From an uncultured Beijerinckiaceae bacterium (GTDB taxonomy: Bacteria > Pseudomonadota > Alphaproteobacteria > Rhizobiales > Beijerinckiaceae), in the NCBI GenBank assembly GCA_937863205.1, contig CALMGA010000511.1, positions 1 to 38,995 of the forward strand: a stretch of 38,995 nt of DNA, read 5' to 3'. Below, in pieces: positions 1 to 7,967 of the stretch. The position numbers and the translations under genes are program-made. The notes beneath the pieces were generated by a model. It was given only the letters and a program-made list of their open reading frames with translations, was not told the DNA's origin and did not search any database. The stretch's first letter is position 1, and the number at the start of each line of letters is the position of its first letter.

Positions 1-42
1 GCTGACGCGTCAGCGGAGATCGATCAGCAAACATCATCGAGA

Positions 43-1036
43 ATGAGTCAGACCCGGTATTGCAGGCTGATTGACAGTCATCCGGTCAGCCTGCTCGCGG
101 TGGCGTCCCGGCTCGCATCGCGGCCGCTTGCCAATGCCGACTTCGCCAGGCGCCATCCCGGCCGAAGTGCGGAGGCGATCGATCGGCTCGCCGGCATCGC
201 GACGCGCTGGTCCGTCGGCCCGGACAAGGACGCGGTGACGCTTGGCGCCGATGCCGCTCGCATCGCGCTGGAACGGGCCGGGCTGGCGGTCGCCGACATC
301 ACGGCCGTGATCTGCGCGACCGGCACACCGGGCTTGGCGACGTCGTCATTGGCAAGCCGTATCCTGCATGCGCTCGCGGGTTCCGGCTTCCGGTGCCAGG
401 CGCATGACCTGTCGGCCGCCTGCACCGGCTTCCTCTACGGTCTGCAGACCGCTTATGACCTCCTCCGCTCCGATCCGGCCGCCCGTGTGCTGCTGGTGAC
501 GTCGGAGGTGCTGACGCCCTTGGTCGACCCGGACGACTTCGAAACCGGTCTCCTGTTTTCCGATGGAGCTTCGGCCACGGTGCTCGGAGCTGTCGAGGTC
601 GGAACTGCCACACGCTTGCTGCTATCGCCCGGTTCTGTCTGGCGAGGGCGAGTCTGGAGCGCTTTCTTTCGGTTCCGGTATCGCGAACCGAGGGCAAGGT
701 CGCGATGAACGGCGCCAAGGTCTCACCGGCGCGGTGCGGGCGATGTCCAACATGCTGGCTCGCGCGTGCGCCGCGGAGGGTTGCGCCGTCAGCGACCTCG
801 ACCTGATCGTACCGCACCAAGCCAATCGCCGGATCCTTGACGCTGTCGCTGCTCAACTGGGCCTCTCCACCGAGCGCGTGGTGTCGAACGTCCGCACGCA
901 CGGCAATACTTCATCGTCGACCATACCGATCTGCCTGGCCGAACTCTGGCCCAAGCACCAAACCGGACAAACGCTTGAGCTGACCGCTTTCGGCGGCGGT
1001 TTCACATACGGGGCCGCTCTGCTGGGGGTGCCGTAG
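43..1036 (+). pseudogene. Beta-ketoacyl-ACP synthase III (FabH-like), frameshifted
   Basis: Together the reading frames encode a full-length KAS III thiolase-fold enzyme of about 331 residues, which would condense an acyl-CoA with malonyl-ACP. The Cys-His-Asn triad is visible: Cys in DLSAACTGF, His in VPHQANRR, Asn in HGNTSSSTIP, and the C-terminal AFGGGFTYGA is typical. The frame changes three times within about 100 bases. An extra T near 625 moves frame 1 to 2 (LLL then RPVLSGEGESGAL). An extra T in the run at 663-665 moves it to frame 3 (LSVPVSRTEGKVAMNGAKV). A missing T near 723 returns it to frame 2 (TGAVRAMSN). Undoing these restores a normal KAS III. The gene lies in the accessory region. 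It is either a young pseudogene or carries sequencing errors; the product class is clear, the substrate is not. Confidence 0.85.
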
Positions 1037-1341
1037 AGGTGGGAACGGACAGCACGGGACAACCAAGCCGAACGGATCTTGCGTCACCCTCGTCAGCATC
1101 CTGAGGAAGCAGCCATCGCGACCTCGCTCATGGGAGCCTGGAGACCTTGCCCTCGTTGCGCCATGACGATCATGTGCCATCACGATCATGCACCGGCAAC
1201 AGGAGCGCGCTTAAGCCTGGACCCGCGATTGGCCTCGTCGCATTTTCCCTGACGTTGGCGCCTTCGCGGCTTGCTCGATGTGCTTCGCTTCTGCCGCTCC
1301 CGGCACTCGACGTCGAGGTTGGACCCGCATGCCAAGCCTTC
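1037..1341. other. Stretch without a convincing gene
   Basis: Between the KAS III pseudogene and the degenerate repeat at 1342. Open frames exist on both strands, but they overlap each other, have no ribosome-binding site that stands out and resemble no known protein. Nothing else was recognised. Confidence 0.5.
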
Positions 1342-1401
1342 GTCGACCTTGTCTCCGTCAACTTTGTCTCTGTTGACCTTGCCAAGCGTTACCTTGGCAA
1401 G
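1342..1401. repeat. Degenerate 15-bp tandem repeat, four units
   Basis: Units begin at 1342, 1357, 1372 and 1387: GTCGACCTTGTCTCC, GTCAACTTTGTCTCT, GTTGACCTTGCCAAG and CGTTACCTTGGCAAG. Read on the minus strand they give five-residue repeats built on a KV core (GKVNR, DKVDG, DKVDE). They lie downstream of the exported-protein gene at 1437 and are not clearly part of any gene. Confidence 0.6.
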
Positions 1402-1404
1402 GTC
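1375..1404 (-). terminator. Perfect 12-bp hairpin
   Basis: GACCTTGCCAAG at 1375-1386 is the exact reverse complement of CTTGGCAAGGTC at 1393-1404, with a 6-base loop. It lies about 33 bases beyond the stop of the minus-strand gene at 1437-1826, so it may end that transcript. No T-run follows on either strand, so this is not a canonical intrinsic terminator. Confidence 0.4.
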
Positions 1405-1436
1405 GGCGCGAAAATGCACGGACGATGGCCGTTGTG

Positions 1437-1826
1437 TCAGAAATGCAGCTTGAAGCCGACCTCGCCGCCCGTCCCCACCGCATCGCCGTTGTAGTTCTGC
1501 ACCCGCGTTTTCTCGGCGTCGTCGTTCGCGGCGTTCCACTTGCCGCCGAACTCGATGGGGTCGACCGGCTTCCTGTGCGACTCGACGCTGCTTGGTGCTG
1601 CCTGGGTCGGGCCTGCGCCGTTGACGGGCTGAGCCGCTCGCGCGGGATCAACGACCTGCCACGGGTCGGGCCCCTTCGGCGCCGGCTTCGCGGCGGTTCT
1701 GGCGTGAGCTTTGGTCCGCGTTGGTTTTGCCGGCGAAGCGAGGCTCGGCTGCGCCGCGTTTTGCGCCTGCGCGGACATCGGGCCAGCGAAGAAGAGCATC
1801 GTCACAGCAACGAACCGCAGCAACAT
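1437..1826 (-). CDS. Small exported protein of unknown function
   Basis: 129 residues. The N-terminus is a Sec signal peptide (MLLRFVAVTMLFFAG, then SAQAQ as the likely cleavage region). The mature part is rich in Ala, Pro and Lys up to about residue 60, then holds a compact polar segment with PIEFGGKWN, and ends in GGEVGFKLHF, a final aromatic residue that recalls outer-membrane-associated proteins. A good GGAGG ribosome-binding site precedes the ATG. No domain is recognised. The hairpin at 1375-1404 lies just downstream. It appears intact, unlike most neighbours in this accessory region. Confidence 0.65.
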   Translation of the reverse strand: MLLRFVAVTMLFFAGPMSAQAQNAAQPSLASPAKPTRTKAHARTAAKPAPKGPDPWQVVDPARAAQPVNGAGPTQAAPSSVESHRKPVDPIEFGGKWNAANDDAEKTRVQNYNGDAVGTGGEVGFKLHF

Positions 1827-2078
1827 GCCTCAACCTCCAGCTACTCCCGAAATGCTGGATAAAGCGGGATAGCGCCGGTTCGAAGGCGGGGCCGCCGGCG
1901 GGACGGGCGACCCACCATCGCTGCCGTTGGTGATGTCGTCGCTGCTCGCTGAGCGTACAGAACTCTGAAGAGCAGCAGCTCCGGCCATGGTGGATCGCAG
2001 CTGCACCAGCGCTTGAGCGCCCATCACGGCCGATCATGAGAGAATGCGGCATTCCCGACAGCGGACGTTCGGCGCGCG

Positions 2079-2509
2079 TCAGGCGCGCTCATCTGCCTTG
2101 TTGATGATGCGGAGGAACAGGCTGGGGCTGAGGCGAGATCCCGCGGCAGTCGCTTCGCCAAGCCGATGGCGACTTCGGGATGTCCAGTATCAAGGCCGGC
2201 CATGGCGATGGCAACGAAAGCGTCGAGCGGCATGCCGAGCGGTTGCTTGCTGGTATGGCCGCGATGGAGCACGGTCTCCACCGCTGGCGGGATGATCTCA
2301 ACAACACCGATCGAAGTGCCGGCGAGCTGGTGGCGTAGCGACACGGTGAAGGAGTGCACCGCCGGCTTGGTCGCGCAATAGACCAGCAACTGGCGGATCT
2401 TCCACAAGCTCAACATCTTTCCCATCGGCATTGCAAGTTGCAGCGTTCGCCCGACGACATCCTCGCCAGCCCAGCTGCGTGCAAATTGGTCGGAGCACGA
2501 CTTGAGCAT
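2079..2509 (-). pseudogene. Short-chain dehydrogenase/reductase remnant (DltE-like)
   Basis: The minus strand encodes the second half of a short-chain dehydrogenase. The catalytic YxxxK is visible in VYCATKPAVHSF, followed by LRHQLAGTSIGVVEIIPPAVET and a MPLDAFVAIAMAGLDTG stretch typical of the DltE-like branch. The Rossmann N-terminus with the NAD-binding Gly motif is missing. Near the end the frame shifts: the natural C-terminus, LFLRIINKADERA, lies in another frame and stops at 2079. The residues before the catalytic Tyr also look scrambled. This is a truncated, frameshifted relic. The palindrome at 2511-2530 sits beside its 5' end. Confidence 0.75.
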
Positions 2510-2510
2510 C

Positions 2511-2530
2511 GTTAAGTGTGCCCACTTAAC
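2511..2530. promoter_or_regulatory. Perfect 8-bp inverted repeat, possible operator
   Basis: GTTAAGTG at 2511-2518 and CACTTAAC at 2523-2530 are exact reverse complements with a 4-base spacer. The site lies between the minus-strand dehydrogenase relic and the plus-strand gene at 2558. A palindrome of this size between divergent genes suits a dimeric repressor such as a TetR-type protein, and a TetR-type fragment lies at 4942-5211. A binding protein is not shown. Confidence 0.4.
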
Positions 2531-2557
2531 AACGACCAGTCTTGAGGATAGACATTC

Positions 2558-3481
2558 ATGTTCCGCGCAGGAGCGGGACGCGCTATGACCCTGAGCGTAA
2601 AGAGTGACCCATCTAGAATTGGCGGCGGCTACGCCGTCCTGACAGGCGAGCGGCTTGTAGGTGTTTCCGCGCTTTCAGTGCAAAACTGCTTTTCAGGCCT
2701 GTTTCTCGATCTGCATGGACGCTGGAGCAAAACACCCCTCGCTTTTCCGGTTGAGGCCATCATCGGACAGCCACAGTCAATCTTACTAGGACCAGAGATT
2801 GTTGACCATATCGCGACTGACCTGCAGGTTGCTTTTGGTAGTGAAGCCGGCGAAGGCCTTGGATTTGTCTCCTGGGAAGACATTCTGCCAAGACGTAAGA
2901 TCACAATCGGGGGATCAGGACTCAAGCAGCAATCAAAACCAGAGCCAACACCGAAAGAAAAGTTAGTATCAGAACAAGAATCAGAGCTAAGGCTGGAACC
3001 GAAGCAATACCATCTCAAGCTGTGGGCTATCGCGTTAGGCGTTCTCGCTGCGGCTGGTATTGCTTTCGTTGTTTTTCGATCAAGGCCCCAAATTATTGGG
3101 CCGCGTGTTCAGGACAAAATTGAATCCTCAACAGTGCATGTGATCTCGGAAAAGCCTATTACAGCGAAGCCGCCGATTCCTCCTCCGGTCCAAGGAAAAG
3201 CAGTTCCTAACGGATGTTCCACGAACGCCTCCGACGACCTGGATCGCGGTTTGCAAAAATATGCTGGCGACGATCGAGACGAACTCGTAGATGCCAAGCT
3301 GCTACTGAAATGCGCGCTTGCCTCCGGAAAGACCGAGGCGAAATTCACCTTAGGTCGACTTTACATCAAAATGGCGAATGTTATAGCCGGATCCTATATG
3401 GAAAAGCTCGGTTTCTACGAGAAAGCATGCGAAATCGGAGACCAGGAAGGTTGCCAATTGAAAGACTTTCAGTTGCATTGA
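2558..3481 (+). CDS. Membrane protein with Sel1-like C-terminal tail, unknown function
   Basis: 307 residues and not a recognised family as a whole. Residues 1-120 form a soluble, probably cytoplasmic domain (IGGGYAVLTGERLVGVSALS and onward). Residues 121-150 are a charged Glu/Lys/Gln linker. One membrane helix spans about 153-173 (LWAIALGVLAAAGIAF). A Pro-rich spacer follows (PPIPPP near 205). The C-terminal part has helical Sel1/TPR-like character: LLLKCALASGKTEAKFTLGRLY and FYEKACEIGDQEGC resemble Sel1 repeat halves. Start 2558 has GAGGA nine bases upstream; ATG 2585 with AGGAG is an alternative. The gene is more AT-rich than the rest of the window, suggesting transfer. It precedes the exported Ppx/GppA-like gene by 80 bases on the same strand, so the two probably work together. 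Confidence 0.7.
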   Translation: MFRAGAGRAMTLSVKSDPSRIGGGYAVLTGERLVGVSALSVQNCFSGLFLDLHGRWSKTPLAFPVEAIIGQPQSILLGPEIVDHIATDLQVAFGSEAGEGLGFVSWEDILPRRKITIGGSGLKQQSKPEPTPKEKLVSEQESELRLEPKQYHLKLWAIALGVLAAAGIAFVVFRSRPQIIGPRVQDKIESSTVHVISEKPITAKPPIPPPVQGKAVPNGCSTNASDDLDRGLQKYAGDDRDELVDAKLLLKCALASGKTEAKFTLGRLYIKMANVIAGSYMEKLGFYEKACEIGDQEGCQLKDFQLH

Positions 3482-3561
3482 GGCAAATCTGGTCAACCAT
3501 CGCAGGAATTAGTTGTGCAAAGACCTAGGTGCGAGGCTTTCAGGAAGGTGAAAGCATCATC

Positions 3562-4743
3562 ATGATAACTACAGCCAAATTGTGCTTCAGGGCTTCCGTC
3601 GCGTTATGTGTCGCTTGGTTCGGCGCTGTGTCGAACGCGTGCGCCACGGAAGAACCGTCGAAGACGGCCCAACGCTACGGCGTCATCGAAATCGGCGCTA
3701 AAGGTGTGAAAGCCTACTTGTTCGACCTAGATCGCGCCGAAGGCGAGCCAGCCTGCAGCGAATAGGATGACACATTTTTAAAGTGCCTCGATGTTAAGAT
3801 ACTTCCCCAAGCTAACGTAAACTGCTTCGAAGAGCAGTCCATCGGTCGATGTGCTTCAGCCGTGAAAGAGCTCTGTGACAAGCTTGACGTAAATGAGTAC
3901 GTCCTGCCCGAAAGAGCTTTTATCGTCGGCAGCAGCAGTATGGCAAAAAGTACCCATAAGGACGTTATTGTCGCCACCGTCAAAGGAAAGCTAGCACGCA
4001 TCATACATCCAGTCGACTTTGTGACGGCTAATCAAGAGGCAACGTTTGGTTTTCAAGGGGTGCTTGGCATGCTTCCGCACCGTTGGCGCAAACTTCGCCA
4101 AACCCAAGCTGCCGTGATCGATATAGGTAGCGGCAATATAAAGGCTGCGTTCATGACCGGACAGGGAAGTGAAGGCGGTATCGTTACGCTTGGGATCGAT
4201 GAAGGAACGAAGCGCGCGACTGACGAGATAAATCAGCTTCGTGGCGAGCTCGAATTTCGGCAGGCAGCCGATAAGTGGCGCAAGACGGCCTTTGTTCCAG
4301 CTCTGCGCGCGCAGCTCGACAGCAATCCTGGCCTTGGAAATCGTAATCGCATTTATCTAATCGGTGGAATTGTATGGGCAATGGTCAATTTGGAGCACCC
4401 CGACGATAGGTCAAAGTTTCCACAAATCCGTCCGTCAAATATCGACAGCTTTCTGAAATCCATTTCTGCCCCGGATGGGACAGCAAAGCTCTGTTCCGAT
4501 GAAAACAAGGCGAAATACCTTGACGTGAGCAAAGCGTGTGACACGTTTTCCTCGGACAATCTCGTTGCCGGCACCGAATTGCTCAAAGGACTTTCCGACG
4601 AGCTCGGCTTCGTTAAGAGCCGTAAAAACCTTTCCTTTTTCGCGAATCTCTCTACGCGTGGCCACTCGGATACCTTCGTGACAAAGTTTATGGATCCGCT
4701 AATCCATAGATTCCGCTTCGATTGTATTCGGCAAAGTTATTGA
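3562..4743 (+). pseudogene. Exported Ppx/GppA-like (ASKHA-fold) protein with in-frame amber codon
   Basis: Reading through one TAG at codon 68 (3763-3765) gives a 393-residue protein. It starts with a signal peptide (MITTAKLCFRASVALCVAWF, then NACA). The first phosphate-binding strand of the ASKHA fold follows (YGVIEIGAKGVKAYLFD, 39-55), then VGSSSMAKS (122-130), a Ppx/GppA-type EATFGFQGVL (159-168), the second phosphate motif VIDIGSGN (185-192) and an adenosine-type LIGG near 255. The order fits an exopolyphosphatase/pppGpp-phosphatase-like or actin-like nucleotide-binding protein, here directed outside the cytoplasm. The last 35 residues may be out of frame: adding one T at the T-run near 4640 gives RESLYAWPLGYLRDKV and a stop at 4707-4709. 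It is either a pseudogene, a readthrough gene, or contains sequence errors. Biochemical activity is unknown. Confidence 0.65.
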
Positions 4744-4941
4744 TATTTTGCGAACGCTCGCTTCGCTCGGCCAAGCGCCGCATCAACATCTGCATCGTGA
4801 GGTTCAGCAGCGCGCTCGCATGCCGTCTGTTGGAACCGACGATCTGCGCCCCTGTCCCCGTCGTATAACCCTCCGCTGCAAAGCTCTAACTAAGATCCGT
4901 AGTTGCCCACTCCCCTGCGGTTAGCGTGGGTCGCTGATTCG

Positions 4942-5211
4942 ATGAGCAACGGGCTTCAGTCTTGGAGCGGCCCATCGAGGCGTCCGCGCTTGGGCGCGAG
5001 CGAGCGCGAGGCGATGGTAGTCGCCGACGCGATCCGCGTTGTCGCGGCGCAAGGCTTCGACCTTTCGGTGCCCGAGCTGGGCAAGCAGATCGGCGCGCCC
5101 CATTCCGTGCTGTTTCCCTTCTTCCCCTCCAAGGATGCGCTGCTGAAGCGCTTGTATGAGGAGGTTTTCGTGGCGCGCCTGCACCCGAAGTATTGCTTCG
5201 GCATCCATTAG
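4942..5211 (+). pseudogene. Truncated TetR-family regulator
   Basis: The 89-residue frame holds only a TetR-type DNA-binding domain. AIRVVAAQGFDLSVPELGKQ is helix 1 and the start of the helix-turn-helix. IGAPHSVLFPFFPSKDALLK matches the recognition helix and the conserved Y/F-x-x-F-x-S-K-x-x-L pattern, with Phe where Tyr is usual. After LYEEVFVARL the sequence turns into an unrelated tail and stops, so the ligand-binding domain of about 130 residues is absent. An IS1380 remnant begins about 120 bases further on, so insertion or deletion there probably cut the gene. The fragment may still be translated, but it lacks the dimerisation part. Confidence 0.6.
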
Positions 5212-5332
5212 CCCGACTTATTCACAGGGGCGGATTGAGCGCGGTGGCGAGCTTAGCTGAAAGCATCGAAGCAGCGCAGGATCCGGGTGCTGACGCCAAC
5301 CCCGATCCACCTCACGCTCTGCCACGCCCGCC

Positions 5333-5722
5333 ATGATCCAGAATACGATTCACGCGTTCGGCTTTCCAGCCGTGGAACGGAAGGAAGTCACGGCCGCCTT
5401 TGACGGCGGTCGCCTCACCTCGGACAGCGGCGTGGTGCTGCTGTCTCTGGCCGAGCGCCGTCTCGGGATCACCGAGCGGCTGGCGCGGCTGATCCCGGAC
5501 CGGCGCGATCCGCATCACCCACATCTTCGCCGACACGATCGGGGCCCGCCGTTTCGCGATTTGCTGCGGCTATGAGGATGCCGACGACCTCGACGCCCTG
5601 CGCAGCGACCCCGCCTTCAAGCTCGCCTGCGGCCGGCTGCCCGACGGCGGCGTCGACCTGTGCCCGCAGCCGACCCTGTCGCGGCTGGAAAACGCGCCGC
5701 GCCCGCGCGACGTGATCCGGCT
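5333..5722 (+). mobile_element. IS1380-family transposase remnant
   Basis: The translation matches the N-terminal third of an IS1380 DDE transposase: FDGGRLTSDSGVVLLSLAER, then RLIPDRRDP. A one-base frame change near 5510 is followed by ITHIFADTIGARRFAICCGY, EDADDLDALRSDPAFKLACG and QPTLSRLENAPRPRDVIRL. The match ends abruptly near 5722, before the catalytic Asp region, so about 300 residues are missing. No terminal inverted repeats were recognised. The element is inactive. Its own start appears to be the ATG at 5333. Confidence 0.8.
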
Positions 5723-5822
5723 GAAGGCGCCGAACTCCGGCGCCGATCCACAGCGTGGGTTTTGTCCGCCCCACATTCGCGCTCGACATGACCACTGCTG
5801 TCACTCAACTGCAGGCGAGCGA

Positions 5823-7786
5823 TCACATCTCCAGCCGCCATGGGTCCAGCTCGGCCAAGTGGTTCAGATCATCCCCAGGGAACGTGATACGTTGGACCGC
5901 GTCGTTGAGGTCAGCAAGCTCGTGCAGGTAGCCTTCCACGCGGCCGTAGCCGGGGTCACGTCCGTTTGCGCGTGTCCGAGCAGCTCCTTCATGACGCTGG
6001 CCGGGCACTTCAGCCGCCGCAGCTCCGCGGTGAAGCTGTGCCGGAAGGAGTGGAACGCCAAGCTCGGGTCGGTCATCCCGAGCTTGCCGAGCCAGCGGCC
6101 CCACCAGCGCGACCAGTTCTTGGTGTACCGGCCGCGGTTCTCGTCGAGCTGCGGGAACAGCCGCGTCGCCCCGCTCGCCCGCAGAAAGGCGACGTAGTCG
6201 AGGAAGCCGAGGCGGATCAGGGTCGCATGCAGCGGCAGGCGGCGCCGGGCGGCGGGGCTCTTCAGCCTCTTCGCGTGGCTCTCGGTCCCGCTGTCCTCGT
6301 CCTCGACCGTCGTGACCTCGATGGTGTCGATGCCGTGCTTCAGCCGGACGTCGCCGACCAGCGCCTGCCCGAGCTCCTCCACGCGCACCCCGGTGAACAG
6401 GCTGAACAGCGGCAGCCACCATGCCGCCCACATCTTGCCGCCCGCCGGGATGCGGAACGGCGATGCGTAGACGCTGGTGCGGAAGATGCGGTTCAGCACC
6501 TCCACCCTGAACGGTCGGCGCGGCTGCCGGTCGCCGTCCTTGATCCGCAGCGCCTGTCCCTCGACCGGATTGGACCGGACGTGCTCGTTGCGGCGCGCCT
6601 GCACCAGCAGCGTGCTGATCGCGCTCAGCGCCTTGTCGTTGATGGTGCCGCGCCCGAGCTTGGGCGCGTCCGGGTTGGCGGCGGCCCAGGCGGCCAGCTC
6701 CGGGATGGACGCCTTGGCGAGCCGCTGCGGAGCGTTGCGCGGGCAGTCCAGCAGGCCGTCGCGGAACGCCCGGACGTGGACGCCCGTGATGCGGTCGACC
6801 GGCAGGTGGCCGTGCAGGGCGGTGAAGAGCCGGAGGCAGCGCGCGTTGTCGTCGATCTGCTTCGGCAGCGGCCGCAGCGCCTGACCCAGGGCCCGTGCAT
6901 CTCGGACAGGCGGGGGGACGCTCGGCGGCGGACTCGCCTCGGGCGGGGAGGAGACGCCGGGCGCGCCGGCATCTCGATCGGCACGCCTTTATCGCGCTCC
7001 ACCACGTCGTTGAGGGCGCGCAGCTTGGCGCGGGTGATCGCCAGCGCCACGGCGGTCGACGTGGTCGGGCGGCAGGTCGATGCCATTCTCCTTGAGACGC
7101 TCTTCCACCTCGCTCGCGATCTCGCCCAGGCGGATCCCACTGGCGAGCGCCTCGACCTGCTCGGGCGCCAGCCGATCGCCGGCCTTCAGGGCCGCCGGTA
7201 GTGTGCCGAGCGGGGCGGGATCGAGCTCGCTTTCCTCGGTCGCCGTGTCGAGCATGTACGTGTCGCGATGGATCAGGTGATCCTTGAGCATGCCCTGTTC
7301 GATCGAACGCGCCTTCAACTCCGCCTTGGTTGCGAGGTCGCGATGGTCAATCCCTTGTCTGCGAGCCAGCCGCAGCAGGATTTCGGCGACCTGCGTGGTG
7401 AAGCCCGGCTCGCTCTGGCAGCGGTCGTCGCAGGCGAGCACGTCGTGATAGGCCTGTTGCGCCATCGTGCGGATGCGGGCGGGTTCGAGGCGCGGCACCT
7501 CGGGCTGCTTCTCGTGCTGATCGCGGTGGCGGCTCAGCACCTCGGCCAAGGGCACCAGCGCGTCGACCTGTGGGTGGACCTCGGTCCAGCGCTGCTGCGC
7601 AGTCTTCTTCTCGCGCGTGCCGAACGAGATCTTGACAACCTCCTTGCCGGCAAGCGTGCGAACGCGTCCCGACCACAGCAGCAGCACGTCGCCGACGACG
7701 ATGGGCGCGAGGTCGCGATGGTAGGTGTACTGCCCGTCCCTGCGCAGGATGAGGAAGGGATAGCCGGTGCTGTTGGGGCGTGCCAC
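5823..7786 (-). pseudogene. Tyrosine recombinase/integrase, frameshifted
   Basis: Joined across frames this is a phage-type integrase of about 650 residues. The N-terminus (YPFLILRRDGQYTYHRDLAP) resembles the DUF6538 cap of many proteobacterial integrases. A core-binding region follows (FTALHGHLPVDRITGVHVRAF). The catalytic domain shows Arg in TGVRVEELGQ, His-x-x-Arg in FHSFRHSF, His in LLGHAQTD and the nucleophile Tyr in TPGYGRVEGY. The frame changes near 7060, between about 6915 and 6985, and near 5955. The last change separates the Tyr from the rest of the active site. The gene begins about 110 bases from the 3' end of tRNA-Gly and reads away from it, as in tRNA-integrated islands. As sequenced it cannot make active enzyme. 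Confidence 0.85.
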
Positions 7787-7893
7787 GACGCGACCTTTTC
7801 CGAGGCGGTTCTGACCGGAATTCCGCCCGGAACGGCGCGTCTTGGCGGGAGGCTCGGAGGAGGTCTAACGGGATGAAGGAGTTATGGCGAACA

Positions 7894-7967
7894 TGGAGCG
7901 GGTGAAGGGAATCGAACCCTCGTATTCAGCTTGGAAGGCTGCTGCTCTACCATTGAGCTACACCCGC
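7894..7967 (-). tRNA. tRNA-Gly (anticodon TCC)
   Basis: The minus strand folds as a cloverleaf: acceptor GCGGGTG paired with CACCCGC, D arm GCTC/GAGC, anticodon loop CTTCCAA with TCC, and T arm GAGGG/CCCTT with loop TTCGATT. Discriminator T and CCA are encoded (7894-7896). Only the 27-43 pair of the anticodon stem is mismatched. The bioD frame ends inside its D loop, and the integrase relic lies on its 3' side, so the 3' end is the likely attachment site of the island. Confidence 0.95.

Noticed and set aside
1147..1494. A 115-codon plus-strand frame across the tandem repeat
   Set aside because: It overlaps the exported-protein gene antisense, no ribosome-binding site, no motif.
5966..7201. 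A 411-codon plus-strand frame opposite the integrase
   Set aside because: It mirrors the integrase coding frames, which carry the catalytic motifs on the minus strand.
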